Origin: Deltaproteobacteria bacterium
GTDB lineage: Bacteria; Desulfobacterota; Desulfobacteria; Desulfobacterales; JAABPS01
Assembly (NCBI GenBank): GCA_019309685.1
Contig: JAFDFT010000012.1
Location: forward strand, 1-15,828
Direction: 5' to 3'
DNA: 15,828 bases
Position 1 is the stretch's first letter. The number at the start of each line of letters is the position of its first letter. This document shows, in pieces, positions 7,491 through 14,910 of this stretch. The notes under the pieces are model-generated. The model had not been told where the DNA came from and did not search any database. It saw nothing but the letters and a program-made list of their open reading frames with translations. The position numbers and the translations under genes are program-made.

Positions 7491-7518
7491 CTTATAATTT
7501 TTTTAAAATCTTTGCAAA
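7491..7518 (-). promoter_or_regulatory. Candidate sigma-70-type promoter for the DUF3524 gene
   Basis: Read on the minus strand: TTTGCA (7518-7513), a 16-base spacer, and TATAAG (7496-7491). The -10 matches consensus at five of six positions and the -35 at four. Transcription would begin near 7484, leaving a leader of about 65 bases to the TTG at 7419. This also argues against the longer form starting at 7479. The site lies just outside the MITE-like element at 7548-7699. Predicted by eye only. Confidence 0.4.
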
Positions 7519-7547
7519 GATTAATGTGTACCCTTCAAAGATGATGG

Positions 7548-7699
7548 TTTCGTAAAAAGTAAAAAATCTGACTTTTTACGAACGTTTTAAGTGTCAGGTT
7601 TTACGTTTTAGATAGGTGTAATAACGCAAAAATAAAACGACTTAACACCTGAAACTTAAAACCTAAAACGGGATGAATTCGACTTCTTACGAATTCATC
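7548..7699 (-). mobile_element. MITE-like element, copy B
   Basis: The reverse complement of this stretch aligns over nearly its whole length with copy A at 1861-2004. It shares the 10-base hairpin end (GATGAATTCG, loop, complement; imperfect only in its loop), the run of AAACCTAAAAC-like segments, and the other end with ACTTTTTACGAAA. It is slightly longer because of a few small insertions. The shared sequence stops sharply at both ends where the flanks differ, which supports a discrete mobile unit. It has no open reading frame and lies in the spacer between two divergently transcribed genes. Confidence 0.8.
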
Positions 7700-7864
7700 A
7701 AATATGATTTTATTAATATATACCACGTTTCAGATATGACTTTATCATATATGTTGCATGATTTTTGCATACATTTATATAATTCACAAATGCTCATGTA
7801 ATTGCAAAATGACTGGAATTGATTGACAAGATCAAGGATACACGTCAAATATACATTTAAAAAT

Positions 7865-7983
7865 GTTTCCAACCTTAAACCTGAATTTTTTTGTCCCGCT
7901 GCAGCGGGATCAAAGAAATCAGGTTGTCCTGCGGATGTGCGATCAGATACCTCGCACAAACTACGCTGGAGATTGTTGGAAAC
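7865..7983. repeat. Nested inverted repeats in the leader of the HD-GYP gene
   Basis: This 119-base block is bounded by GTTTCCAAC (7865-7873) and its exact complement GTTGGAAAC (7975-7983). Inside, 7880-7901 and 7902-7923 form a 22-base inverted repeat with 18 matching pairs and no loop, centred on CCCGCTGCAGCGGG. A second hairpin follows: TGTGCGA (7936-7942), nine bases, TCGCACA (7952-7958). The block ends 27 bases before the GTG start of the regulator. It may be a structured 5' leader, a binding site, or another small dispersed repeat; no known riboswitch was recognised. In the rest of 7700-8010 I see only AT-rich sequence with a weak TTGACA at 7823-7828. Confidence 0.6.
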
Positions 7984-8010
7984 TGTTTAGCATTAAAGGA
8001 ATCTACATAA

Positions 8011-9591
8011 GTGACTAAAGATAGGAAAAAGATACTTTTTGTTGATGACGAAGAAAGCATTCTGGATATTGCCAGAGAATATTTCAGCGTTAAGCAATAT
8101 GATGTTGTGGTTGCAAGGAATGGTTTCGAGGCGATAGAGATTTTAGAAAAAGAGGAAGTCGACTGCTGTATAACAGATATTAATATGCCTGGGATGGATG
8201 GTGTCGAACTTGCTGAGAATATCAATAAAAAAAATAACACCTTGCCCGTCGTTATCATGACAGCTTACCCATCGATTGAAAACACAATCAAGACATTGAA
8301 GAATGGCGTCGTTGATTTCTTAGTAAAACCGATAAATCTCAGCCAGATGGAGCTTTGCGTTGAGAGGGTTTTGCGGCAGCGGGAGATTTTCATTGAAAAC
8401 ATTTTTTTAAAAAAAGAAGTAAAGGGCAAGGAACGCCTTGAAAAATTAAACAGGGAATTAACGCAAAAAAATGATGAACTCGTTGTATTAAATAAAATTA
8501 TGAGTGATTTCGTCACATTCAGTTCAACATCGGATGTGTTTAAACATGTTGTTGAAATGGTGATGGATATTTCAGGCGCGGATGAATCCAGTTTTTATGT
8601 GATAAATGAAACAATGCAAAACCCTTTTCAGGTAGCAAGGGTCTTTTCAGATAGTTCGAAAATGGGAATGAGTCAATATGGGGAGGAAGTCCAAAAGAAG
8701 GACCTTTCACAGTATAGCATCGAAGGGACGAGTGAAAACGGGTATGAAAAATTAATTATTGATGTTGCTTCAGATAAACTTCCGTTGCTGATTTCGGAGA
8801 ATAATGAAGCGTTGGGGATACCAAGGGAAATACGATCATTAATACTCATCCCGCTGATGATAAGGGAAAAAGTCTTTGGTGTTTTAACGGCATCAATTCA
8901 TGAAGGCCGCGATCGATTTACTGAAAAGGATTTGTACTATCTTTCATTTATGACGAATAAAGCCTCCCATACAATTGAAAATATCGCGCTATACGAGAAT
9001 ATCTACGACAATCTCTTTTCTACACTTTACGCGTTTGTAAAAACAATTGAGGTAAAAGATCCTTACACAGAGCAGCACTCAAACCGTGTGACTGATATTG
9101 CATTAATTATTGCAAAAGAGATTGGTTGCAGCGAGGAAGATCTTGAAATCCTAAATGTTGCCGGGCGCCTTCATGATATTGGAAAAATCGGGATTTCGGA
9201 TAACATTCTCCTGAAACCGTCTAAGCTTACAGAGGAAGAGTTTGAAAAAATAAGAGAACATCCGGATATCGGCGCGGATATCGTTGGGCAGTTAGGTTTA
9301 TGGGATAGAAAGAAAAAAATTATCCGCTATCATCATGAAAGAGTAGACGGCAAAGGATTTCCAAAAGGACTGAAAAAAGATGAGATACCGTTGCTTGCCA
9401 GGATATTATCTGTTTCTGATGCGTATGACGCTATGGCATCTGACCGGTCCTATAGAAAAAAGATGAATACTCATGAAATTATAGATATTATAAAAAAAGA
9501 ATCCGGGGCGCAATTTGATCCTGACATTGTAAAAGTATTTTTAAAATTATGCAAAGAAGGAAAAATAAAACAATACTCAGATGTGGTTTGA
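8011..9591 (+). CDS. Response regulator with REC, GAF and HD-GYP domains
   Basis: A 526-residue cytosolic signalling protein. The receiver domain spans about 1-125: acidic pocket Asp12-Asp13, phosphoacceptor Asp56 (ITDINMPGMDG), Thr84 and Lys106. A coiled-coil linker runs about 130-165, a GAF domain about 170-325, and an HD-GYP domain about 335-520. The latter has His388-Asp389 in HDIGK, HPDIG (418-422), HHE (441-443) and DGKGFP (446-451), so the motif is GFP rather than GYP. Metal ligands appear intact, so it should hydrolyse cyclic-di-GMP, though activity is not proven by sequence. The start is GTG with AAAGGA ten bases upstream. No histidine kinase lies beside it, so the phosphodonor is encoded elsewhere. 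Base composition is markedly AT-rich. Confidence 0.95.
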   Translation: MTKDRKKILFVDDEESILDIAREYFSVKQYDVVVARNGFEAIEILEKEEVDCCITDINMPGMDGVELAENINKKNNTLPVVIMTAYPSIENTIKTLKNGVVDFLVKPINLSQMELCVERVLRQREIFIENIFLKKEVKGKERLEKLNRELTQKNDELVVLNKIMSDFVTFSSTSDVFKHVVEMVMDISGADESSFYVINETMQNPFQVARVFSDSSKMGMSQYGEEVQKKDLSQYSIEGTSENGYEKLIIDVASDKLPLLISENNEALGIPREIRSLILIPLMIREKVFGVLTASIHEGRDRFTEKDLYYLSFMTNKASHTIENIALYENIYDNLFSTLYAFVKTIEVKDPYTEQHSNRVTDIALIIAKEIGCSEEDLEILNVAGRLHDIGKIGISDNILLKPSKLTEEEFEKIREHPDIGADIVGQLGLWDRKKKIIRYHHERVDGKGFPKGLKKDEIPLLARILSVSDAYDAMASDRSYRKKMNTHEIIDIIKKESGAQFDPDIVKVFLKLCKEGKIKQYSDVV

Positions 9592-9810
9592 TATTAAATA
9601 GTTTCCATCCATAAATGACCCTTTTCCGCAAACTTACGCCTTCGCTGAGGCTGTGGCGATACAAAGGCGAGACAAGATGTGTCAATCCTCCGGAGGCGGA
9701 TAAATCTTCTGAATTGCTTGTGCGATGTACAAGTAGTATGTCTCCGCACAATTTACGATTTTCTTAATCTCGCTATGGCTTTCACCAAACGGTAACAAAA
9801 AGGAGGGAAC
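9592..9810. other. Spacer with palindromes, possible dispersed repeat
   Basis: This is 219 bases between two genes on the same strand. It starts AT-rich, then becomes clearly richer in G+C from about 9640. It contains the 10-base palindrome CCTCCGGAGG (9687-9696) and a hairpin with TTGTGCG (9718-9724) and CGCACAA (9745-9751). No rho-independent terminator is evident. The minus strand has broken open reading through part of it, but no start, ribosome site or recognisable domain. The abrupt change in composition suggests an inserted or repeated sequence. Confidence 0.4.
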
Positions 9811-10152
9811 TTGAAATATATAACCCTTTTCATATCTCTTTGCTTAGCCTTGCTCGGAGGAACCGATAGATACTTTATAAACATATCTTTTGCTGAAAAC
9901 GATGTCGAGGTAATTGGTACAGAACCTCCTAAATACAAAGAAGACAAGCCCGTTACAATGGATATTACTCAGGAAATGATTGATCAAGAGGAGCAGTTGC
10001 TCGAGCAGAAAATTCGTGAAATCAATGAAACGCCCATGGAAGAGTTCGGGTCACTGGTTCAGAAACGTAAGATACGATCTTATTATAGCCACCGTTTGGA
10101 GTTGCTTCGAGATTCCCCGGAAAACTATTTTAAAACAAAAACTGATAAATGA
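9811..10152 (+). CDS. Small exported protein of unknown function
   Basis: A 113-residue protein that I do not recognise. It starts at TTG, supported by AGGAGG at 9801-9806, a strong ribosome site. Residues 2-28 look like a Sec signal peptide: a Lys, a hydrophobic core ITLFISLCLALLGG, and a likely cleavage after Ser-Phe-Ala (about residue 28). The mature part is highly charged and mostly predicted helical, with a Glu/Gln-rich stretch (about 52-75) and a Lys/Arg-rich C-terminus. It has no cysteines after cleavage and no membrane span, so a periplasmic location is likely. It follows the HD-GYP gene by 219 bases on the same strand and may be read from the same transcript, but no functional link can be shown. 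Confidence 0.7.
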   Translation: MKYITLFISLCLALLGGTDRYFINISFAENDVEVIGTEPPKYKEDKPVTMDITQEMIDQEEQLLEQKIREINETPMEEFGSLVQKRKIRSYYSHRLELLRDSPENYFKTKTDK

Positions 10153-10266
10153 AGAAGATGTTATGCGAACTCCATTTTATGGGTGTAATATCTCAGCGGG
10201 AAACTTTTATTATGGTTTGAGATGGAGCTTGATGGTTTTGCGCGTTTGTCATTTTTATGTTTCAAC

Positions 10267-10878
10267 TTAACTATTTAAAATCAGCTTTCCGGCAAGAAGT
10301 GTCCCAACAACTTCTAAGGATTTCAGATCAAGAAAGCATTCCGCGGACTTTCTGAATAAAATGCTGCACTGCGCCGGTAACAGTCCATCCAGATCATTAA
10401 AACGCAGAAGTACCGGAATCCTTGGCAGGGCTTCAAATTCGATGGCAACGTCAAAAGATGAGCCGTCATCAAAGGGGATTCCGCCCATATGAATGGCAGA
10501 ATGATGAAGCCGGTCCGTTTTTTCTGAAAATGATGTTTCAATGATTTTATTTGTGTTTTCTGTGAAGTGCCCGGAAAGAACACCGGCTCCTTCAAATTCC
10601 CGGTAGGTTACCCACTCTCCTTCAGGGGGGATTTCGTCAGGGCAGTTAAGAACGTATCGTAATAAAAGTACGCTGACAGCAGGATTGGTGGATTTCCCAT
10701 CTTGTGTCTTTACTCCTTCAATGGATACGTAATGAAATTGTCCGTAAAGCGAAATGACAAGGCTGTTGTCTTTGACTTCAGCGCCGAGGAGTTCACTGTT
10801 TTTCAGGAAATCAATATTATTTAGTTTTTTTAGGCAATGCCTGGCGGCTTCTTCGAATATTTCGTTTTGTTTATCCAT
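10267..10878 (-). CDS. DUF3786 domain protein
   Basis: A 203-residue soluble protein filling the whole DUF3786 family model. Recognisable blocks are the central FEGAGVLSGHFTE segment, the GIPFDDG segment, and the C-terminal block ALPRIPVLLRFNDLDGLLPA followed by Gln-Cys-Ser-Ile-Leu-Phe. The family occurs mainly in strict anaerobes such as sulfate reducers, clostridia and methanogens, and has no established biochemical role. Its start lies six bases after the stop of the small coiled-coil gene upstream, so the two are translationally coupled. No good independent Shine-Dalgarno sequence is visible, in keeping with that. No cofactor motif can be named. Confidence 0.85.
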   Translation of the reverse strand: MDKQNEIFEEAARHCLKKLNNIDFLKNSELLGAEVKDNSLVISLYGQFHYVSIEGVKTQDGKSTNPAVSVLLLRYVLNCPDEIPPEGEWVTYREFEGAGVLSGHFTENTNKIIETSFSEKTDRLHHSAIHMGGIPFDDGSSFDVAIEFEALPRIPVLLRFNDLDGLLPAQCSILFRKSAECFLDLKSLEVVGTLLAGKLILNS

Positions 10879-10884
10879 ACTTGT

Positions 10885-11067
10885 TTATTGCCTGTTTTTG
10901 ATCTCCCGAATTTTTTTAAATACCTCATCATATTCATCTTCAAGCGCAAGAAGATCCATCATAACCGGCGGCTTTGTGGAATGAGCGGGCAGTCTTTTCT
11001 TTGTTTCTTTTATTTTTTCTTCAAGCTCTGAGAGCTTTTTTTCGAGTTCATCTAATTTTTCAGTCAT
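10885..11067 (-). CDS. Small coiled-coil protein of unknown function
   Basis: A 60-residue protein from the ATG at 11067, chosen because AAGGG precedes it by six bases. A longer frame from 11133 would add 22 residues with no ribosome site and a composition unlike the rest. Residues 4-25 form a strongly heptad-patterned acidic/basic helix (KLDELEKKLSELEEKIKETK). A short RLPAHSTKPP turn and a second helix (about 36-58) with LEDEYDEVF follow, suggesting a helical hairpin that could oligomerise or bind a partner. The stop is six bases before the DUF3786 start, so these two probably work together. I cannot assign a function. Confidence 0.75.
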   Translation of the reverse strand: MTEKLDELEKKLSELEEKIKETKKRLPAHSTKPPVMMDLLALEDEYDEVFKKIREIKNRQ

Positions 11068-11175
11068 ATTTTTCCCTTTGCATGATTGGAAATCATTTAT
11101 CGCATGTAAGAAAAAAATGCAAATGTCAATCACCTGATAAAATAACTCTTATCTTCAAAGTGAATCATTCCTGTA

Positions 11176-11204
11176 TTGACAATAGCGAGGTTAGACTTTA
11201 CTAT
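11176..11204 (+). promoter_or_regulatory. Predicted sigma-70-type promoter of the membrane sensor gene
   Basis: TTGACA (11176-11181), a full consensus -35, is followed by a 17-base spacer and TACTAT (11199-11204), matching four of six -10 positions. Transcription would start near 11211, giving a leader of about 75 bases before the ATG at 11285. It lies in the divergent spacer shared with the small coiled-coil gene. Prediction by eye. Confidence 0.55.
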
Positions 11205-11284
11205 TTCAAAAATAGTTTTCATTACTTTTATAACTTTTAAACAAGTTGTTTATCCAGTCTGAAATAATATAGGAGATATGACAT

Positions 11285-12640
11285 ATGTTTAGTAACTTTC
11301 CACCCGTCTATATGATTCCCCCGCTATTATCGTTTATTGTAGGCATTACATTGGCAGTTATTTCCATTGTGAAAGGAAGGCTGAAAACTGAAAATGTCTT
11401 ATTTACCTTATTATGCATAGGGTGGACCCTCTTATCACCGGTATTTATCAGCCATCATTTGCTTACCAGCAAAGCGCAAATTATCACCTTTGAGCGTTTT
11501 ATCCACTTTTTTTATGTATTCCTTCCACTGGTCCATCTGCTGTTTATCCATAAAATATTAAATATCAAGAGAAATTATCTTATTGTTATCAGCAGTATAT
11601 TCAGTATCTTCCTTGCTTTTGTGACTTTTACTGAATACTATATTCAGGGGCTCTATGAATATAGTTGGGGGTATATCGCCAAAGGCGGTATTGCATTCCA
11701 ATTTTTCGGCATATACGGCTTCGCGGTATTGGTTTATATGCTATACTGCCTACTTGCCAATCTCAAACGCGAGACAGACAGTGTCAAACGGTTGAGCAAT
11801 AGTTATATGATATTATCGTTTGCCGGAATGGGCGTCCTTACCATATTTAATCTTCCGGCCATAAACGGAATTGATTTATATCCGGCCGGGAACTTCAGTT
11901 TTATTCCCCTGTCTGTTCTGGCATACGGTATTCTTCGTTATAGACTGTTGGATATTAAAAGCTTTCTGCATATTACTGTTGTGAGGATCATCAGTCTTGT
12001 CATCTTCCTGCTGCCGAATTGGGCAGTTTTTTATTATGCCCGGCCCTTTTTCTCAAAAATTGACAGTGTACTGCTTTTTTTTATATTTGCGTTTTGGTTT
12101 TTGGTCAATTACCTCTATCTCACCAGGGTGCAGACGAAACTTGATAATAAATTTTATCGAATAAAATTCAAGCTGAAGCTATCTGAAATTGAATTTAGCG
12201 AAACAATCAGGCCGATGAGTGATAATAATGAACTGGTTGAAAAAATCAGACTGACATTAAAAGAAACCCTCGAATTTGATTCGGTGACCATATTTAAGAG
12301 GATTGACGGCGGCAATCTACTTCTCGGGCCTTTGGGATATCAAATTGCAGTCAACACGGAAATTGAAGAGACGCTGTTCCATGCCAATCATTTTGTTGAC
12401 CGCAAAACGATTGAAGCCAATCCGCAATATGCAAGCATCAGCGAAAAGATATTAAGGGCTTTCAGTTCGCTTAAATCGGCGTATATGATTTCCCTTTTCC
12501 AAAACAACAAACTTTTTGCTTTGTTATTTTTGTCCGGATCATCGTATACTCGGATAACGAAAGATGAAATTAACTTTATAAATACTATCCTGATATCCGC
12601 ATCTGCAAAATTATCAGGCTTAAATGCATTTGATGAATAA
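11285..12640 (+). CDS. Multi-span membrane sensor with C-terminal GAF-like domain, no kinase domain
   Basis: A 451-residue integral membrane protein. Hydrophobic segments at about 9-29, 36-56, 71-91, 97-117, 138-158, 172-190, 200-217, 229-250 and 258-280 predict eight or nine spans. The first seven resemble the 7TM input region in front of some bacterial histidine kinases, including an Arg-Phe-Ile-His-Phe-Phe segment at 71-76. After a basic linker (about 281-300), residues 310-450 look like a GAF domain. The protein then stops: there is no HisKA helix, H-box, HATPase or GGDEF segment, and a strong terminator follows 77 bases later. So it is either a sensor that passes its signal by protein contact or a shortened kinase. 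AGGAGA (11271-11276) precedes the ATG by eight bases. Family assignment is by motif and layout only. Confidence 0.75.
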   Translation: MFSNFPPVYMIPPLLSFIVGITLAVISIVKGRLKTENVLFTLLCIGWTLLSPVFISHHLLTSKAQIITFERFIHFFYVFLPLVHLLFIHKILNIKRNYLIVISSIFSIFLAFVTFTEYYIQGLYEYSWGYIAKGGIAFQFFGIYGFAVLVYMLYCLLANLKRETDSVKRLSNSYMILSFAGMGVLTIFNLPAINGIDLYPAGNFSFIPLSVLAYGILRYRLLDIKSFLHITVVRIISLVIFLLPNWAVFYYARPFFSKIDSVLLFFIFAFWFLVNYLYLTRVQTKLDNKFYRIKFKLKLSEIEFSETIRPMSDNNELVEKIRLTLKETLEFDSVTIFKRIDGGNLLLGPLGYQIAVNTEIEETLFHANHFVDRKTIEANPQYASISEKILRAFSSLKSAYMISLFQNNKLFALLFLSGSSYTRITKDEINFINTILISASAKLSGLNAFDE

Positions 12641-12717
12641 AAAAATAAGAGTTGATTTTTTCAGTAGAAATGAAGTCGACAGTTCAATTTGACGCTTCAT
12701 CAAATCGACGCACTTTA

Positions 12718-12749
12718 GAAAAAGGGGGGAAACAAATCCCCCCTTTTTT
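12718..12749. terminator. Strong bidirectional rho-independent terminator
   Basis: GAAAAAGGGGGG (12718-12729), an 8-base loop, then CCCCCCTTTTTT (12738-12749). The stem has six G-C pairs continued by A-T pairs, with a T-run in both directions. It stands between the convergent sensor (stop at 12640) and thiolase (stop at 12779) genes and should end both transcripts. Confidence 0.9.
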
Positions 12750-12778
12750 CATGTAAGATTCATGTAATAAATTTTGAT

Positions 12779-14086
12779 TTAATCCAGTGCTTCCAGAACA
12801 GTTGTGGCGCCCTGTCCTGCACCGATACACTGAGTGGCCAGGCCATACCGCTGGCCGCTTCGCCTAAGCTCTTTGGCCACTGTCATAAGCAGCCGACCGC
12901 CGGTGGCACCGATTGGATGACCGATACCGATGGATCCGCCGTTTACATTCACTTTATCGTTAGGAATCCCAATCTCCCTGAGGGTAGCAATCACCTGGCA
13001 GGCAAAGGCTTCGTTGAACTCCACCCGGTCGATTTGCCCTGCTTCCAGACCGGCGTGCTTAAGGGCTTTGACTATTGAAGGTACCGGTCCTATTCCCATG
13101 AGACACTGTTTGACGCCGGCATTTCCCCATCCAATGATTCGTGCCAGGGGTTCCAGGCCCAGTTTCAGGGCCTTCTCTTCTGCCATTAAAAGCACGACTG
13201 AGATACCGGAGTTAGTGGGGCAGGAATTTCCGGCTGTTATCCGCAATTCCTGTCCGCCGTAGCTCTGGATTCCTTTGACAGGCCCCAGCTTTGCCAGGCC
13301 TTCCATTGTGGTGTTACCTCGTACACTTTCATCCCGATCCAGGATAACCTTGGGGCCGATCTCGTCCTGGTTCCAGTTACCGTTCTCATCAAAAACCGGA
13401 TCTTCAACTTCCAGCGGCATCACTTCGTCCTTGTACATGCCTTCATCGTTGGCGGCTGCAAGCCGTTGCTGACTTTTCATGGAAAATTCGTCCAGATCTT
13501 CCCGGCTGAGGTCATACATTTCTGCCACATTTTGTGCGGTTTGCACCATTGAGTTCCACCCTTTCACATCCAGCAGATAATCCGGTATAGGGGTTTTAAA
13601 ATAATCACTGTAGTCTTCGGGCATATCGCGCTGCATCTGCGATGGGTTCATCAATTCGAGGTTGAATCCGGTTACCCGGGTGGGGGGTGGCGGCGTAGCG
13701 CCTCCGGCGCCCATAACACGCGTCATCCGTTCCGCTCCAAAGGCGATTCCGCAATCGTATTGTCCGAGCATGATGGCCATACCAATACGGAGGGCTACTT
13801 CCATGCTTGAAGCACAATGACGGTTGGAATAAAAATTCGGCACTTCCACCGGAAGTCCGGCTAAACGGGAGACGAAACCGAGTTCGGCAAGTTCAATATC
13901 GTTTCTTGAATTAGCAACACCGAACTCCTCGATCATGGTTGGCTTAATTTTTGGGTTGCGTTCAAAAAGCATACGGACAAGCGCTGCCCCGGCTTCATCC
14001 ATACGTGTCGCTTCGAGCCTGCCTCTTCCGCCCTTTGTGAATGCTGAACGGACACCATCAACGATAACTACATTTCTTGTTTTCAT
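12779..14086 (-). CDS. Thiolase (acetyl-CoA C-acyltransferase)
   Basis: A 435-residue thiolase that joins or cleaves acyl-CoA and acetyl-CoA, as in beta-oxidation or its reverse. The nucleophile is Cys91 in NRHCASSM. NEAFA (358-362), GHPIGATGGR (389-398, with His390) and the second catalytic Cys420 in CIGAGQG complete the active site. Length is slightly above the usual 390-400 because of extra sequence in the mid-protein loop, including a Pro run (132-135) and a segment around 140-175. AAAGGA lies eight bases before the ATG. It is monocistronic here, with no dehydrogenase or hydratase partner and a terminator at its end. Its G+C is visibly higher than its neighbours (two sampled 60-base lines each have 34 G+C, against 18 and 19 in the HD-GYP gene). 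Substrate chain length cannot be deduced. Confidence 0.93.
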   Translation of the reverse strand: MKTRNVVIVDGVRSAFTKGGRGRLEATRMDEAGAALVRMLFERNPKIKPTMIEEFGVANSRNDIELAELGFVSRLAGLPVEVPNFYSNRHCASSMEVALRIGMAIMLGQYDCGIAFGAERMTRVMGAGGATPPPPTRVTGFNLELMNPSQMQRDMPEDYSDYFKTPIPDYLLDVKGWNSMVQTAQNVAEMYDLSREDLDEFSMKSQQRLAAANDEGMYKDEVMPLEVEDPVFDENGNWNQDEIGPKVILDRDESVRGNTTMEGLAKLGPVKGIQSYGGQELRITAGNSCPTNSGISVVLLMAEEKALKLGLEPLARIIGWGNAGVKQCLMGIGPVPSIVKALKHAGLEAGQIDRVEFNEAFACQVIATLREIGIPNDKVNVNGGSIGIGHPIGATGGRLLMTVAKELRRSGQRYGLATQCIGAGQGATTVLEALD

Positions 14087-14585
14087 AATCTAAATCCTTT
14101 CAAATAGTATTCAGTTCAAATTAGCTAGGAAAATACCTAAGCAGGGCTGCGTTTAATTACACTGTATTATTCTACCACTGAAGCGGCAATAAGTAAGAAC
14201 CTGCCTCAGGCAAAAAAAGTAGCTAACAAATGTTCGTCATGTTGTCAATGTGACTTTTTATTCTAAATCGGCTGAAGTATGAGATTTTGGGCGTAGAATA
14301 CTTGTTTGCCCTTAGGCAGATCATGTCAGTGGGCATTCGGCCAAAGTTTTGTTAATGCTATAAATCGTAAAGGGTAATCAAAATAGAAAATCTATGAGAT
14401 TATTCAATTAGCTGACAACCTTATAGGCTACATCGTCAGTCTTAAATACATTGCTAAAAGCGCTTGGTAATGGAGATGAATGCCTGATGTCGCTTGCTTC
14501 ATTTCGTTGTTTCATCTGTTAAGAACAGACCACACCAGAATATTTATATCTTAAGATCATCTCCAAAAGAGTTGATGATCCTAAT
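14087..14585. other. Non-coding stretch upstream of the thiolase gene
   Basis: About 500 bases without a credible gene on either strand. A perfect small palindrome, TGCCTCAGGCA (14202-14212), lies about 115 bases upstream of the thiolase start and could be an operator. On the minus strand a TTGACA-like element sits near 14250 but lacks a convincing -10. A hairpin with GATCATC (14555-14561) and GATGATC (14574-14580) directly abuts the third dispersed repeat. Nothing else was recognised. Confidence 0.4.
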
Positions 14586-14829
14586 AGGATTCCCCGCTCA
14601 AAGCCCGGGATCTTCGACAAAGATTCGAGTGAAATGCTTAAAGCCTATAAAGAATTAAAAGTTTAGAAATTTGTTTTTGGCGATTACAAAAACATTAATT
14701 GAAAAATGTCGAATTCTGAACATCGAATATCGAAGGAATACTTTAAAAATATAAACAACGCTAAAAGAAGCCCAAAAAGTATAAGAAAACTTCGTGATTC
14801 TGTGTTCGATATTCAAAATTCGACATTCG
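14586..14829 (+). repeat. Dispersed spacer repeat R3 (empty-site copy)
   Basis: Third copy, same orientation as that at 1732-2132. It opens with the same AGGATTCCCC and CCGGGATCTTCGACAA module. After a diverged segment come two arms (14705-14727 and 14805-14827) that are inverted repeats with 21 of 23 positions matching, built of 7-base YGAANNN units. Between them the sequence is uninterrupted: GAAGGA is followed directly by ATACTT, and then by the AAACAACG to ACTTCGTGATTC stretch also seen in the first copy. This makes it the empty counterpart of the first copy. It has no coding potential. Confidence 0.85.
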
Positions 14830-14854
14830 GTGTTTAAACAAATACTTGAACCGT

Positions 14855-14876
14855 TTCTCCTAACTAATTGGGAGAA
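14855..14876 (-). terminator. Possible weak terminator hairpin after the flavoprotein gene
   Basis: On the minus strand TTCTCC, a 10-base loop and GGAGAA form a perfect 6-base stem 34 bases after the stop of the flavoprotein gene. There is no T-run after it, so intrinsic termination would be weak. Confidence 0.3.
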
Positions 14877-14910
14877 GAGCCATGTCTTAATACAATATAG
14901 ATACCGTCAG

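Noticed and set aside
7775..7795. Sigma-54-like -24/-12 pattern upstream of the HD-GYP gene (TTGCATGATTTTTGCAT)
   Set aside because: It lacks the essential GG of the -24 element.
7687..7959. Minus-strand open frame of 90 residues in the spacer before the HD-GYP gene
   Set aside because: It covers the palindromic leader and the end of the MITE-like element, with no ribosome site and no protein-like pattern.
9488..9751. Minus-strand open frame of 87 residues
   Set aside because: Half of it is antisense to the conserved HD-GYP C-terminus and the rest is the palindromic spacer; no domain or ribosome site.
11068..11133. Longer N-terminus for the coiled-coil protein
   Set aside because: The extra 22 residues lack a ribosome site and are unlike the rest, while the ATG at 11067 has AAGGG upstream.
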